Of a stretch of 64,000 nt of DNA, positions 43,951 to 56,048 are shown piece after piece. Every line of letters starts with the position of its first letter. Position 1 is the stretch's first letter. The notes beneath the pieces are model-generated. The model had not been told where the DNA came from. It did not search any database and saw nothing but the letters and a program-made list of their open reading frames with translations. The DNA lies in assembly GCA_030620095.1 (NCBI GenBank), contig JAUTXW010004485.1, positions 72,501 through 136,500 on the forward strand, in the 5' to 3' direction. Made by a program: the position numbers and the translations under genes. The stretch comes from Kuschelorhynchus macadamiae (lineage: Eukaryota; Arthropoda; Insecta; Coleoptera; Curculionidae).

Positions 43951-45249
43951 CCCCCCGAGGTCGCAAACTCAGGTGTACTTTCAAGGGACCTATGTCTACC
44001 ACCCCTACCAAATTTCATTTCTTTTCGACCTTTTGCGAATAGAAACCCTCCTTCTGTTCTTCCTTCGACCTAATAGACTTTCTGTTTGTGTGTTTTATTT
44101 TGTGCGGGTTAACATATTTTAGATGAGAGTTTATTAAATATATTAGCTAAAATTAAAAAACAATATCCATTAGACTGCATCGTATAAATATCATGTATAA
44201 TTAGATTGTATGAAATTATTATTATACTAAACAATACCCTTTACACAAACTATTAATAATATGTTTTGAGGGCTTATTACAAGAAAAATGCCTTCGTGGA
44301 CAACAGTATTGAAAACCTTAAAAGTATCTAGCTTATTTTTGAGGCTATTGGCTTGCTGTAATGTTTCCGTAAAAAATCGACAAGTGGTAAGGCGCTGAAG
44401 GCGATCGGCGAGGTATCGTCCTGGATAAAAATTATCGTTATTACACATTTTTTTGTAAAATAACGTGATCGTAAAAAAAATATTATAAGTAACTCAAACA
44501 TTAAGTTATTTTTTTCACTCCTGAGATTGCAGTTTAAAATTTTCAAACTTGTTAGTGCAGTTGACATAACTGGCTATTATTCGGCTAGTTAATAAAAATA
44601 AGATTAACATTAATGGTATTTTTGCTTGGTGCTAGAATTATTAGAACCTCTTTTCGTTAAAGCAAATGTTGCCATTTTATTAATATTCCTATGATTCTGT
44701 TAACAGTATGGCGTAAAATCAAATACATGTTTAAAACACAAATAAGGAGTATTTATAATCTGTATGCATTGAGCAATAAATGTAATCTATAGAGTAATAA
44801 AAAAAAATTCAACAAAATATGTGAATTTTATTGCAGGCAACTAAAAAAGGATACATTAATAGAAATTTTTCGCTAATCGCATTTGCTAGCTAAAAACAAA
44901 ACGCACAAAATCTGGTCGGTAATAAATTTATCTCTAATACGACAGTAATTCAATTAGTAGGCTTCGATACGTGTGTCCGAAACCTGCCAATCGAAGTTAG
45001 CCATTAACTTTTGCCAGAGTGCTATTTCTTCATCTACTAGGAATTGCGATTTTTGTGAAGTAATTTGAAGTGACACCTACTAAGTAAAATTAAAAGTTAA
45101 ACCTATTGGAAGATATGAAAAATTAAGCCGATAGTGTGATTACATTATTATTACATTTTTTAATTTTTTAAAGAGATTCTGCTGAAGTGTCAAACTGAAA
45201 TATATGCAAAGAATAAGTATAGATTGCTGTTTTTGTAACTGTTTTTACG
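43951..45249. other. Non-coding gap, possible retrotransposon 5' leader
   Basis: No gene seen. The last few hundred bases before 45250 could be the 5' leader of the following retrotransposon; no ORF1 (gag-like zinc knuckle) is readable. Confidence 0.4.
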
Positions 45250-48046
45250 ATGGCATTTAAGATAGGTCATGTTAACACTAGGTCTCTAATAGCAAATTTT
45301 GCTCAGGTTCTGATCATATTTTGATAAACAAATTTGATATATTTGGCATTTCCGAGTCCTGGCTTAACGCTAATATTGACTCTGATATGATTGGTATCCC
45401 TGGCTACAGATTGCTGAGATGTGATCGGGCAGATAGACGGGGAGGTGGTGTTGGATTTTATGTTAAAGAATGTTACACTGTCTCTATTTTGCTTACAGAA
45501 AATTTGGTCTTTATTGAGCAATTGTGGGTCAAAATTAATATACATAAAAAAAAATATGTTCTTGGAGTCTTATATCAACCGCCAAATAGCAGTTTTAATG
45601 ATTTTCTAAATAACTTCGAAAATAAACTAATTGATATTATATCGGACTACGATCACATAATCGGAATGGGCGATTTTAATATGAATTTTTTATCGGTAAA
45701 TTGTCAAGTGCTTAATAATTTTGAAAGCCTTCTGGACACATTCAATTTGAAACAGATTATTAAGGAGCCTACATGTATTTCAAACAACAGTATATCTTTA
45801 ATCGATATTATTTTCTCAAATTTAGAAACAAATAAAACAAGCGTTGTTGATGCAAATATTGCTGATCATTTTATTATTTCATGTAGCTTTCCTATTTACT
45901 CAAATTTTAAACATTGTAAAACCTATACTTATAGAGATTTTAGGGCTATGAATTTGGAGAGTTTTGAGCGTGATCTCGGGGCTATTCCTTGGGATACCGT
46001 GTATGCCATTACGGATATTGATCAGAAAGTAGAATTTTTGAGCGGTAATATGTTGCGTATTTTCAACTATCACGCCCCTACGAAAGTATCTCGAGGTAGA
46101 GGTAGGCATCCCTATTCCCCGTGGATAACGGAGAATGTCAGATACATGCAGAAAGTGAGAGACAGAGCATTGGCTAAATTTAAAAAAACCAAATCACAAG
46201 CACATTTCGAATACTACAAACAGTTAAGAAATCTCACTTCTTCTACTATTCGCCGACAAAAAAGTGCTTATTTGAGTCAGAAATTCAACAGAGGCACTCC
46301 TAAAGACAAATGGCAAGAGTTGAAAAGGCTTAACATTGTTGCTGATAAAATCGGGAATCTACCTGACCATCTAAAAAGTGTTGAGGAATTAAATAGGTAT
46401 TTTGTAACTTCCAATCTTAATAAGAGTAAACCTAAGCAGGAAATTCTACATTTTTACTTTGATAAGTTGAAAGCAGGAATTCACAGTACGTTTAAATTCT
46501 CACCTATATCTGACTTTGATCTTTACTATATAATTAAAAACATACACTCGAAAGCATTTGGAAGTGATGAACTTAATTTAACAATGATAATACTCTGCTG
46601 TCCTCTTATTGTCCCATATATTAGCCATATTATTAACGAGTGCATAGTGATGAACTATTTTCCTAAAAGCTGGAAACACGCCAGTGTCCTGCCTCTCCCA
46701 AAAGTTAATGAACCCATAGAATTCAATCATTTAAGATCCATAAGTATTTTACCCATTCTATCAAAGATCCTCGAAAAAGTTCTGGAAAAACAAATACGAT
46801 TGCATTTGGAAAGGTTTCAGATTTTGCCTAAAAAACAGTCTGGCTTTAGACAGGTTACTCTTGCGCAACTGCTCTTACTTCTGTAACTGACGACATTCTT
46901 CGTTCAATTGACCAGGATGAGATGACTGCGCTTGTCCTGCTCGATTATTCAAAGGCCTTCGACCTACTAAATCATGAAATATTAATTTCAATTTTGCATT
47001 ACATTGGCTTTGAGAGGTGTGCCTCTGATCTCATACACAGCTTTTTGAGTAATAGAATTCAACAGGTCAAGATTGATGGTAAAGTGTCCTCTAGCCTTGT
47101 GGTGTCGCAGGGTGTTACACAGGGAAGTATCTTGGGTCCACTCCTATATACAATTTATACTTGTAGTTTTGATTCCTTTTTGGAGCACTGCGATTACCAT
47201 ATGTACGCTGACGACACACAACTTTATTTGTCATTTCAGGGTGATGACCCTACAGGAGCAGCCTTGAGGATTAATCAAGATCTGAACAACATACTTAAAG
47301 TATCCGAAGACCATTTATTAAAAATAAATTTAGACAAGACCTGTGCTGTACTTTTTGGAAGTCCTCATTCTAGAACAAATATTATAAATGACTTAAAATT
47401 GAGAGTGGGATTTTCTCAAATCAATTTTGCCGACAGCTGCAAAAATCTCGGGCTGACTATTGACAACAATCTTCGTTTTAAACAACATATTTCCAACATA
47501 CTAAGAAAAGCATATTTCTCTTTAAAGCTCATTTATTCACAGAGGCACTACTTAAACTTTCAGACGAAAAAACAACTGTGCGAAGTTTTGGTGTTATCAC
47601 ATTTTGATTTTTGTGATGGGGTGTACGGTCCCTGATTGGATTCGCTTGATAAAAAACGCATTCAAAAGGCTCAAAATTGCTGCCTCAGACTACTTTATGG
47701 CATTAAAAGACCTAACCCTATTTCTCATAAACTTGCATGTGTCCAGTGGCTAAACATGGAAAGGAGAAGGGAATTACATTTCGCTTGTTTCTGCTTTAAA
47801 CTATTAAAGTTTAAACGACCATCCTATCTACATGAGAGAATATCATATAGAACAGATATTCACAATTTGAATCTGCGTTTTAGAAATTCAATAGCTCTGC
47901 CGCGCTATAGAAAGACAATTTTTCGGCGGTCCTTCTCTTATTATATTGCAACCTGCAGGGAACTCGGAATATGCGATGTATCTGACTCTGTACAAAAATT
48001 CAAAAAGAATTATAAACAAAAATTATTCAATGAACAATGTAGGTGA
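45250..48046 (+). pseudogene. ORF2: APE endonuclease plus reverse transcriptase
   Basis: Begins ATG 45250 (MAFKIGHVNTRSL), shifts frame near 45305, then is open from 45321 to 46886. Endonuclease blocks: GISESWL, GVLYQPP, GMGDFNMNF and NIADHFIIS, so the APE-type active-site residues are present. RT: HASVLPLPK, a GFRQ-GYSCATAL block split by a one-base shift near 46855, LVLLDYSKAFDLLNH (46930-46975, first Asp), VTQGSILGPLLY, HMYADDTQLYL (about 47200-47232, catalytic Asp pair) and LGLTIDNNLRFKQHI. A TGA at 47633-47635 sits where VYGPC is expected; the frame then continues LDSLDKKRIQKAQNCCLRLL to the stop at 48046. The product nicks target DNA and copies its RNA into it. Only three mutations separate it from an open ORF. 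Confidence 0.86.
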
Positions 48047-48335
48047 TTGCTGCTTAGGGAATGTGCTTTGTTTCCACACAAGTATGTATTTGTTCTTGTT
48101 ACGATATTAAAATGTTTTTGTGCTAGATAATGAATAGTTATGAAATATATATATTTTTTTTGTTCTCTTTATTATAAACTCAGCTCTTGTGATGTATGAA
48201 TATTCAACAAACTGCCCATGAGGAAGAATTGATGCCTGTCATCTATCATGGAGCATTTATTAACTCAACAATAATGTTTACTTTATAAGTGTAAAATGAT
48301 TGTAAAACTTATTGTATTTTGGGTTAATAATAAAT

Positions 48336-48364
48336 GTATTATTATTATTATTATTATTATTATT
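48336..48364 (+). repeat. (ATT)n tail of the retrotransposon
   Basis: About nine ATT units directly after the 3' UTR. Confidence 0.9.
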
Positions 48365-48429
48365 TAAAAACAGACTGACGACAGTTCTATATTATAATTA
48401 AAAAAAAATCTGTTTCTTACTTAACCTGT

Positions 48430-48815
48430 GCTTCTTTTTCGTAAAACTAAAGAACCCTTTAACAAAATTAATATAATATTTTCGTGCAGTTCTGGAATAA
48501 CTTCCTCAAGGATTTCTAGATATCTTCGTGCTATAAGACCTCCTTCATAAATCCTATAAACTGTATATCTGCCCAAAACATGACACCCCAACTCCAAAGC
48601 GTCCTTGTGTGCCCTTTTAAATATTAACTGCTGATTTTCACTATGCCAGTTGCTGAAATTGTGACGATTAAAAGTTCCCGCACTTGAAAAAAAAACATTC
48701 GTCTGACCAGATAACAGGTCTGCCAAATAAATCGTTACTATCGATTTGTTGCAAATACCACTGGCAAAACAGTGCCCGGCGCACATAAGGACGAAATATT
48801 ATTTTAGAACCACAA
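48430..48815 (-). pseudogene. Mariner-like (DUF4817) transposase fragment
   Basis: Minus strand: YVRRALFCQWYLQQIDSNDL then WSDECFFF (first catalytic Asp as SDE), a frameshift near 48685, GTFNRHNFSNWHSENQQLIF, and GRYTVYRIYEGGLIARRYLE then VIPELHENI. Only the middle of the transposase is present; the second and third catalytic motifs are absent. Confidence 0.72.
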
Positions 48816-49063
48816 AAATATAAAATGTGATTTTATGCGATAATATGATAAGAAATTCTTATGGGGGGTCTACTTAACACTTATATTTTAGAAAAACGCC
48901 TAATTAAGGTTAGTTTTTTATTTAAAGAAAATAAATTTATTTTATTTAAATATATTTAGAAAAAAATAAATGTATTTTATTTAAAAGAAAATAATTGCAT
49001 CCTCAAATTGTTATATTAAAAATTAGTATATTATGTACATAAGGCACAATTTTTACTAAAATA

Positions 49064-50868
49064 TTATTCTACATCCACATCAACATCATTTTCGTCATCA
49101 TGCCTATCATCATCAGACTCCCGATCTTCATTACCTTCCTCATCACCTCCATAGAAGGTGGGCAGTTTCAATATACTTAACACAACTTCATTAAATTCTG
49201 TTTTTTTTTTCGACTTTTTGCGTATATTCGACACAATAGTCAGAGGATACAAGCATCCAGTTAAATATGTCACGATTGGTGTTGATTCTTGAAGTTTTTC
49301 TTGCGTAATATTGTTTAAATTTTTTATAGTCTTTATGGCCTATCTCAATCACATCTTCTGAAAGTTGGCAAAGGCAATTTTATACCATCCATAAAAAGAG
49401 ATAGTCATTTGTGCTGTTTCAAAGCAATACTTTTTAAACTTTTCCTCGTTGATGTAGTGAATATAAGAAATGATGGAAAGTATATTTGCAAATTTTTCTA
49501 TTAATCCTTTATCGATTCCAGTAAATTTGTGCGCTGTGTTTCCATCGTTGCTATTGCCCCCACCTTGTTTTGGCTGATCAACAACCAAGCCCATTTCGTT
49601 ATAAAACTGAGTCGCTATTTTACTTTTTCTTTCCTTTACTTGTGATTTTGCATTTTCACCCCTTGCTTGCCACTGCTGTAATCCAATTTATATGCTATAT
49701 GAAGTAAATATTCATAGCATCTAAGATGTGCGTGTAGTATAGAAATACTATATGTGAAGGTGTCTTCAGCACACACTCTGTTCTTTTGTTCCTCTAGATT
49801 ATTACAATTTTTAGGTATAGTCTTACAAACATTGCACGCTTGAGAACCTGCAGTATCAGTCAAAATATTGACAGTCTTTCCGTCCAGCATCGTACATATA
49901 AGAGAATGTTTAAATTTAATTTCCCTATTACCTAAAACGAATAATCTGGGCTCCAGTTCTAATATTTGTGCTTGTACTCTGCTATACATTTCTTTAACGT
50001 GTTGGGCATTTTATTTTTGTATTTTGAACTCAATTGGACGATAATACCTTCTCGAAGACGGTGTCGAGTTCTTCCAATATATTTTTTGGTTATTACCAAA
50101 GTTAGACATTTGTAGTGGCACAATCGTACACAATATTATGTTGGAATCCGCATATTCTGAATTATTCGCGAAATTTTGTTTATAAACACTGTGTCCACCG
50201 CTATCATCTAGGCCCCATTTATAGTAGATTTCGATGGTATCACAGTCATCCGACATATTTTGCAAAATTAAATCAGCCTGGACTTGTGCCAAACGTTGTG
50301 AAGTATGAATTAGCAGATCAAGCAGTGGCACAACAGCTTCGTTTCCAGTTATTCTAACATTTACAGGATAACATATTCTTTTTGCCTCTGCTATCATATG
50401 ATATGAAGGATAGATATTGGCCCCTCTTTCTTTTGCTCCAAGTCGCATCTCGATATAATCTTCTTTTGTCAAGCCAAGGTCCACTATAAGTCCTAAAGCT
50501 TCTTTAGGGCTATAAAGCCTTATAGTAGCACAGGGTGCATTTTGTACCACTTTCATTTTTTTTAGTCTTCTCGGCGAAGTTTCGATTGCTAATTTCACAA
50601 CTTGGACCGTAGTTCTCTTGCCTAACTTTACCAAGCTTGTTTCTGCAGCCAAGCAAATTTGCTCTGGACTAAAGTCCAATACAATTGGTTGCACATGTCT
50701 TTTCTTACTGCGTTGACAACTCTCGTGGAATGATTTTCTTGGCCTGCCTCGAGGTACTGATGATATACACTGCGATGGCTGTATTTCTGGGAGATTCACA
50801 ATTTCGTCAAGCCATTTCATGTGTTTTTTGGTAAAACGGTTGTACATACCAACACTAAATTTGTCCAC
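49064..50868 (-). pseudogene. Transib/RAG1-like transposase pseudogene, copy 3 (largest)
   Basis: Open from 50868 to 50011: FSVGMYNRFTKKHMKWL, PRGRPRKSFHESCQRSKKRH, KWGLDDSGGHSVYKQNF (about 50215-50165; candidate first Asp) and IYWKNSTPSSRRYYRPIEF. One TAA at 50011-50013 interrupts, and the same frame continues QHVKEMYSRVQAQ, ICTMLDGKTVNILTDTAGSQ, ACNVCKTIPKN (candidate second Asp; Cys-x2-Cys). A one-base shift near 49681 leads to NEMGLVVDQPKQGGGNSNDG then NTAHKF (about 49600-49515). A deletion near 49360 fuses this directly to LSEDVIEIGHKDYKKFKQYY (candidate catalytic Glu), SRINTNRDIFNWMLVSSDY and an acidic tail ending 49064. Same block order as the 22-24 kb copy. Terminal repeats could not be found by eye. 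Inactive. Confidence 0.7.
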
Positions 50869-53143
50869 TATATATCATACTAACATTGCACTTTAGTGAC
50901 GGTAATTTAAAAAACAGTTTAATTTTTAACACTGTGAATAGCTCATTTCTCTTAATCTTCATTGCTGTTCCAACGGGGTCTCCGCGACTACCTGAAAAAA
51001 AATGTGCTCTATGCAATAAAGGGGGAAACAAGGGGATGTGTATTTTTCTTTTTAAATTAGTCAAAAGATATGTTTTCAAACAGGAAAGAAATATCGGGTA
51101 CTTTGCGGAACTTTTTTTATAACTCTAGCTAAAAGATTTTTTAAACCAAAAATACCCTTTTATAAAATATATATTTCAACTATTTTACGAACAACTGGTT
51201 TGTTAATAATAACTGAAAAATAAAGAACTTACCTGACGCCTCACAATCCATGTTAACACCCTTATTATTTGACGTTTAGAACTAAAATGCAAGCGATGTT
51301 ATTTTGTCATCACTTCCGAAACACGTAATTTAATAGGCCGTGCGAAAGCAAAGCCAACTTTGCGCTGATGCTTAAACTATTATGTTGCGTTAAAAATTAA
51401 AATGATTAAGTTAAATGGTGACCTGGTCTATAGGACATGTTCTAAGTATACATGTGATTCGTTCGCAAAAAAATTGTTTTTCTATTTTTGTCGTAGTAAT
51501 TTAGCTATCTGGCCTTATGTGTGGCGCTCGGCATCGCCAGGATGCAAATGTTGCAATAGATTAAATTTGGATGGATGATACTTTTATTTCTTCAAAATCC
51601 TCTGACCGTCAGTTTTTGGCACACCACTTTCTTTCTCAATTTTTCTACATGAGGAGGAAGGTGTTGATTTTCATAGCCATAATAGCTTGCTTACCTTTGG
51701 AAATATAACTCCAAGGCTTTTTCAGAATTTTCATTACTCTGTATAAAACATACCAGCATATCATATTTTTCATAATTTTCTTACGCTGCCATTATACCAA
51801 GAATTTGATAAATATCAATTAAATAAAAATACGAAAAGATATTTGACATTTATTTTTGTTTGTTGTCATAAACAATAGCCATAGCCTACTATTAAATTAT
51901 GCATTTAATTTCAGAAAATTGTCATTTATTTGCGTGCTTCTGAGAAAAAGTGCATACTATTATATATTTTTGAAAAAAAAACAAATTTTATATAAATATA
52001 CAGGCTGTTCCATTTAAAAAAATAAAGTAGGGTCCGATAACTTTTTGATCTAATCCTGTATACTAATTCCGAAGGCGGAATTAAGTTCTACGGGAAAAAT
52101 CATAGAAACAGTTTTTACATTTTCGATGGAATTGCACAAAATTTCAAATCATTTTATTAAGTGTTTTTTTTCGGCTTTTTTTCGCAATCTTGGATGCATA
52201 ATATTTATTTTTGTGCAAAATTTCAGTAAATTGGATGGTTTTTAAGTAATAATTTTCTTAATTTTCTTTGTTTGTTTCGCCAAATTGGATTTTTACCAGG
52301 TCATCCCAATATGGCTTCTAACTTTTGACCAAAATTTAAAGCCAATCAGATAAGTAGATTTTTAGCTATGCCGTGAACAGACAGACAGACACACCGACGG
52401 AATCAAGAAAACATGTTTTTCGGCATCTAGGAGCCTTCAAACCTAAAGGTCTGAAAAGTCTCAGACGATGATTTTTGCACGATTACATTAATTTCCTTCT
52501 ACGAGGGAAGTAAAAACGTATCCTAATTTTATAAAACAAAGTTTAATAATCTCATACTTTTTTTTATTGAGGAGTCCAATTAACATTCGACAAAATAGTC
52601 CCGTATTTTAGTGTTAAGCTGAAGAAATTTTTGCTTATTTCTAGATAGTTTGTAATATTAGTATTTCTAATAATGCTTAACATTTTCTGTCAGGTCGCTT
52701 TTTTAACACAAGGCTTTATTGCCCTTGTATTCAATATTTGCTGATATTTACAGCAGATTTAACTCGTATTTGGAATAGACCGCAAAAAGGAACAAAGGAT
52801 TTTAATAAATCGCAACGTACTAATAGTTTTGACAACGTGTCATTGATTAATCGGTCCTACAAAACAAATAATCCGTAGGGCGGAAGGGAACAAAAACTGA
52901 CTCAAATAAGGGAAACTTCAGTCATCTATTGACAATTATCGTCCACTGAAAAAAGCAGTGTTGCCAACAAATCTAGAATTAAAATCCCCAGTCGAAGACC
53001 CATGATTTTTAATAGGACAATATTTTTTCTTTAAGTTTAAACTTTCAAGTCAGTCCTTTTATTTCGTAAAAATAATCTAGTCTATGACCACGCAAAACCT
53101 AAAAAAAATTAAGAAGTAATTTGTCCATAATATCTCTAAGACA
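50869..53143. other. Long non-coding region with a dispersed non-autonomous repeat
   Basis: No gene. From about 52000 to 52520 the sequence has the look of a dispersed non-coding element: TACAGGCTGTTCCATTTAAA near 52000, an ACAGACAGACAGACACACCG stretch at 52378 and TTCCTTCTACGAGGGAAGTA near 52493. Related GTCCGTCTGTC text recurs at 57955 and a GTTTGTCTGCC variant at 59487. The class is not identified. Confidence 0.4.
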
Positions 53144-55741
53144 CAGAGGCGTGCAGTCCATGGAAGCAAGGAAAGCAGTGCTTCCCCAAAAAGAATTACA
53201 AAACATCTTCTAAAATGGAATTTTTGGAATAGGAAACCATTAATTTAGTTTATATTAAAAATGCTAAAAATTATCTTAATTATTAAGCCCATAATAAATG
53301 CGGCCTTGACCCCGACCGAAAAACAAGAGAATATCGAATAGAACCTATGGGGGCCGCTAGCTTCTCTACAGCCAAGCCCTGTATGCTTGATTTCCTGTGC
53401 ATCGAGCCAGAGGTTATTGAAATTTCCACCGGCTGTTTGCAATTTTTGCAGTTCAGTCGCATGCTTTAAGTGGTGGCGGAAGCTATCGTTGGAGTAGGTT
53501 CTTTGTTTGAACGGCTATCCGTGTGTTGTGTGATACGTACGTCGCGTCGTGCATGGTGCGATATGGAAGACCATAATACGGACGTGGATATGAAAATACC
53601 GTCAACTTCGGCTGTCGGTAATAACGTTGAAAATGTTGCAGAATTTAGTAAGAAGAGTGTGTGTGAATGTGTGGTGTGTGTTAATAATAAAAGGATTTTC
53701 ACCATTAAACTTCGCTAATAAGCTTCAAATAATTTCCAAAGGAAGGGCAATACCGCCTATGAAAAATTTAACCATAAAAATGAAAAACTGTATTAAATAT
53801 TTCTATCCGGAAAAACAATACGAACAATTGAAATGGCTAACAGGGTGTGAAAATATAGGTAAATTATTTTGTTGGCCATGTTTACTTTTTGAAAATGAAA
53901 AAGATCTCTGGAATAAAACTGGTTTTTCCGATTTAAACAATTTCCATAAAGCTGTAAAAAAACACATTATGTCCAAAGCGCATTTACAGGCCATCGTAAA
54001 AGAAAAAGTCTTCGGCAAAACCAGAATTGAACACTCCCTTAATAAACAGTTGGAAATTAGTTACCACCAACACAATGAACTAGTCGATAAAAATAGGCAA
54101 ATATTAAAAAGACTTATCGATGTTGTTTGTTTTCTCGGACAGCACGAATTGGGATTTAGAGGTCATGACGAAACTAGGGTTTCTTCAAATAGATTTACTT
54201 AGTTTAATGGATAAATATGACGATTTCTTAAAAGATCATTTAGAGCAGTCTAGGTTTTTCGCGGAACGTCGAATCGAATCCAGAATGAATTAATTTCCGC
54301 TGGTGCAACCATTATTCTAAAAAGAATTAAGCAGGAGATTGGCGAGACGCGGTTTATTGCTATTATTCTGGACGAAACAACTGATATCACTAATTTTAGC
54401 CTATTATCTATAATAATACGCTACGCTAAAATAGATGGAAGTATTCCAGAGCGATTTTTAGGTTTTAAGAATGTGTCCGAAAATCGTACAGCAGATGCAT
54501 TATAAACCGTAATTTATAACGTTACTAAAGAAATTAATAGAGAGAAAAATTAGTTGCTCAAAGCTATGATGGAGCTGCAGTGATGGCAGGACAATTAGGG
54601 GGTCTGCAAGCTAAAGTTCGAGAAACTTTCCCAAGAGCTGGTTTGTCTATTGTTTTGCTCATAAATTAAATTTAGTTTTATCCCAGTCCATCAAGCACAT
54701 TAAAGAGTTTAAAGTATTTTTCGTTACTTTAAGTCGCATGACTGCTTTTTTTTCCAAGTCAACAAAACGTACACAAGCTTTGGACTCCATTGTCCACAAG
54801 CGCTTGCCCAAAGTAGCTACTAGGTGGAACTATAATGGAAGACTTGTGTTAACAGTATCTAAAAATCGTGAATTACTGATTGAACTATTTGAGAATATAA
54901 TAGAAAATAATGAAACGTGGGACTCAGAAGCAATAAATAGTTCGAGGGGATTTTTGGACTGTTTGAAACGAGATTTTAATTTTAATTATTTGTTGAATAT
55001 ATTTTCAGAAATATTTCCATTCTCGGACAATGTTTTTAATATATTATAAACTAATACAAATGATATTGCTTTTTGCGTAAAAAAAGTGGATGATTTTAAG
55101 TCCATGTTAAGCCAAAAAAGAGATGACTTTGACCTATTTTGGGAGAAAACGATGACGTTAAATGTAGAGCCACAAGCCCAGCGTCTTCGAACAGACAAGG
55201 TGGGAGATTTTCAAACATCATACGGACGCCTCTTTTATGAAATAATCGATCAAATTCAGCAAATTCAACGATAGATTTAACGGTTTAAATAATTTTAAAT
55301 TCCTCGAGCTCTGCAATTTTGATGCGTTTAAATCTCTTCTTCTTCATTATGGCCAGTTTTTCGACGGTGGTGTTATTGCGATCTGAACTAAAAGTGATTT
55401 TATAAAAAATAACGCTAAGGAACTAATGTAATTTTTAAAAGACAAGGAGTGTGAATTAGTATTGACAATACCTGCCACAATTTCATCAGTAGAACGCAAT
55501 TTTTTAACACTGAAACGTATAAAAAATTTCGTGAGAAATTCAACGAGGCCGGAGAGACTTTCGCATACATCGCTCCTGTCCATTGAAAATAAACATATCC
55601 AAAATATGTCGGAGCATCGACGTTTTTATGATGACGTCATTCAAGAATTTGCAAAAAATGATCGAAGAATCGAATTACGTTACAAATAGGTAAGTTTCTA
55701 AAAATTGCTTTTCTTTCTTGAAATTTCACCGCACGCTCCTG
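53144..55741 (+). mobile_element. hAT-superfamily DNA transposon
   Basis: Begins CAGAGGCGTGCAG at 53144 and ends with CCGCACGCTCCTG at 55741, imperfect inverted termini of 13 bp. The 8-bp flanks CTAAGACA (left) and TTACTACA (right) agree at five of eight positions, a plausible decayed hAT-type 8-bp duplication. The body is a decayed hAT transposase with an N-terminal TTF-type zinc finger. Confidence 0.75.
53563..55689 (+). pseudogene. hAT transposase with TTF-type zinc finger, broken
   Basis: ATG 53563 (MEDHNTDVDMKIPSTSAVGN); frame shift near 53700 into LQIISKGRAIPPM. The TTF-type zinc finger reads LKWLTGCENIGKLFCWPCLL with HIMSKAHL (about 53830-53990). Next come GFRGHDETRVSSN, a shift, IILDETTDITNFSLLSIII (about 54365-54420, first catalytic Asp), QSYDGAAVMAGQLGG (about 54560-54605, second Asp), CFAHKLNLVLSQSIKHI and TRWNYNGRL (the conserved hAT Trp). 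The C-terminal dimerisation block TIPATISSVERNFLTLKRIK (about 55470-55530; catalytic Glu in VERNF) and RPERLSHTSLLSIEN follow, with a stop at 55689. At least six stops or shifts. Relatives are the ZMYM/ZNF862-like hAT proteins. Confidence 0.82.
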
Positions 55742-55764
55742 TTACTACATCTGTTTTAATAATG

Positions 55765-56048
55765 GCAGAAATGAAAAACAATGTCTTGGTCTCAGTGAAG
55801 TGGTTTCATACAGTGAAAAAAAAATGCTACGATTACACGATTACCTTAAAACAACAAAATCATATTTTTGTTGTTTTAAGGTAGGCTTTTTAATGCTTAA
55901 TTTATTAAATACATTGCTATTAGGTTCCTAACGCATTTTAGATTTGATGATGCCTGTTTGTTTGGTAAAACACGTATAATTGTATTATCATTTTGTTCAC
56001 TGTATTAAACCACTTGACTGAGACCGAGACATTGTTTTTCTTTTCTGC
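55765..56048. mobile_element. Palindromic MITE, ~284 bp
   Basis: Inverted termini GCAGAAATGAAAAACAATGT continuing CTTGGTCTCAGTGAAGTGG at 55765, and the complement ending 56048, with few mismatches over about 50 bp including an inner TACAGTGAA/TTCACTGTA pair. The centre has a perfect 16-bp stem (CCTTAAAACAACAAAA, 6-nt loop) at 55844-55881. No coding capacity, and no clear target duplication. Confidence 0.75.

Larger units (their letters stand above)
45250..48364 (+). mobile_element. Jockey/CR1-type non-LTR retrotransposon, near complete ORF2
   Basis: A plus-strand EN-RT polyprotein from 45250 to 48046 is followed by a ~290-bp 3' UTR and an (ATT)n tail (48336-48364), typical of CR1/L2/Jockey-group insertions. 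An ORF1 is not visible, so the copy is probably 5'-truncated just ahead of ORF2. Three lesions only (frameshifts near 45305 and 46855, stop at 47633) suggest a young copy. Confidence 0.82.

Noticed and set aside
43796..44122. 108-codon plus-strand frame
   Set aside because: Its first half is antisense to the Transib-like fragment and the rest has no motif.
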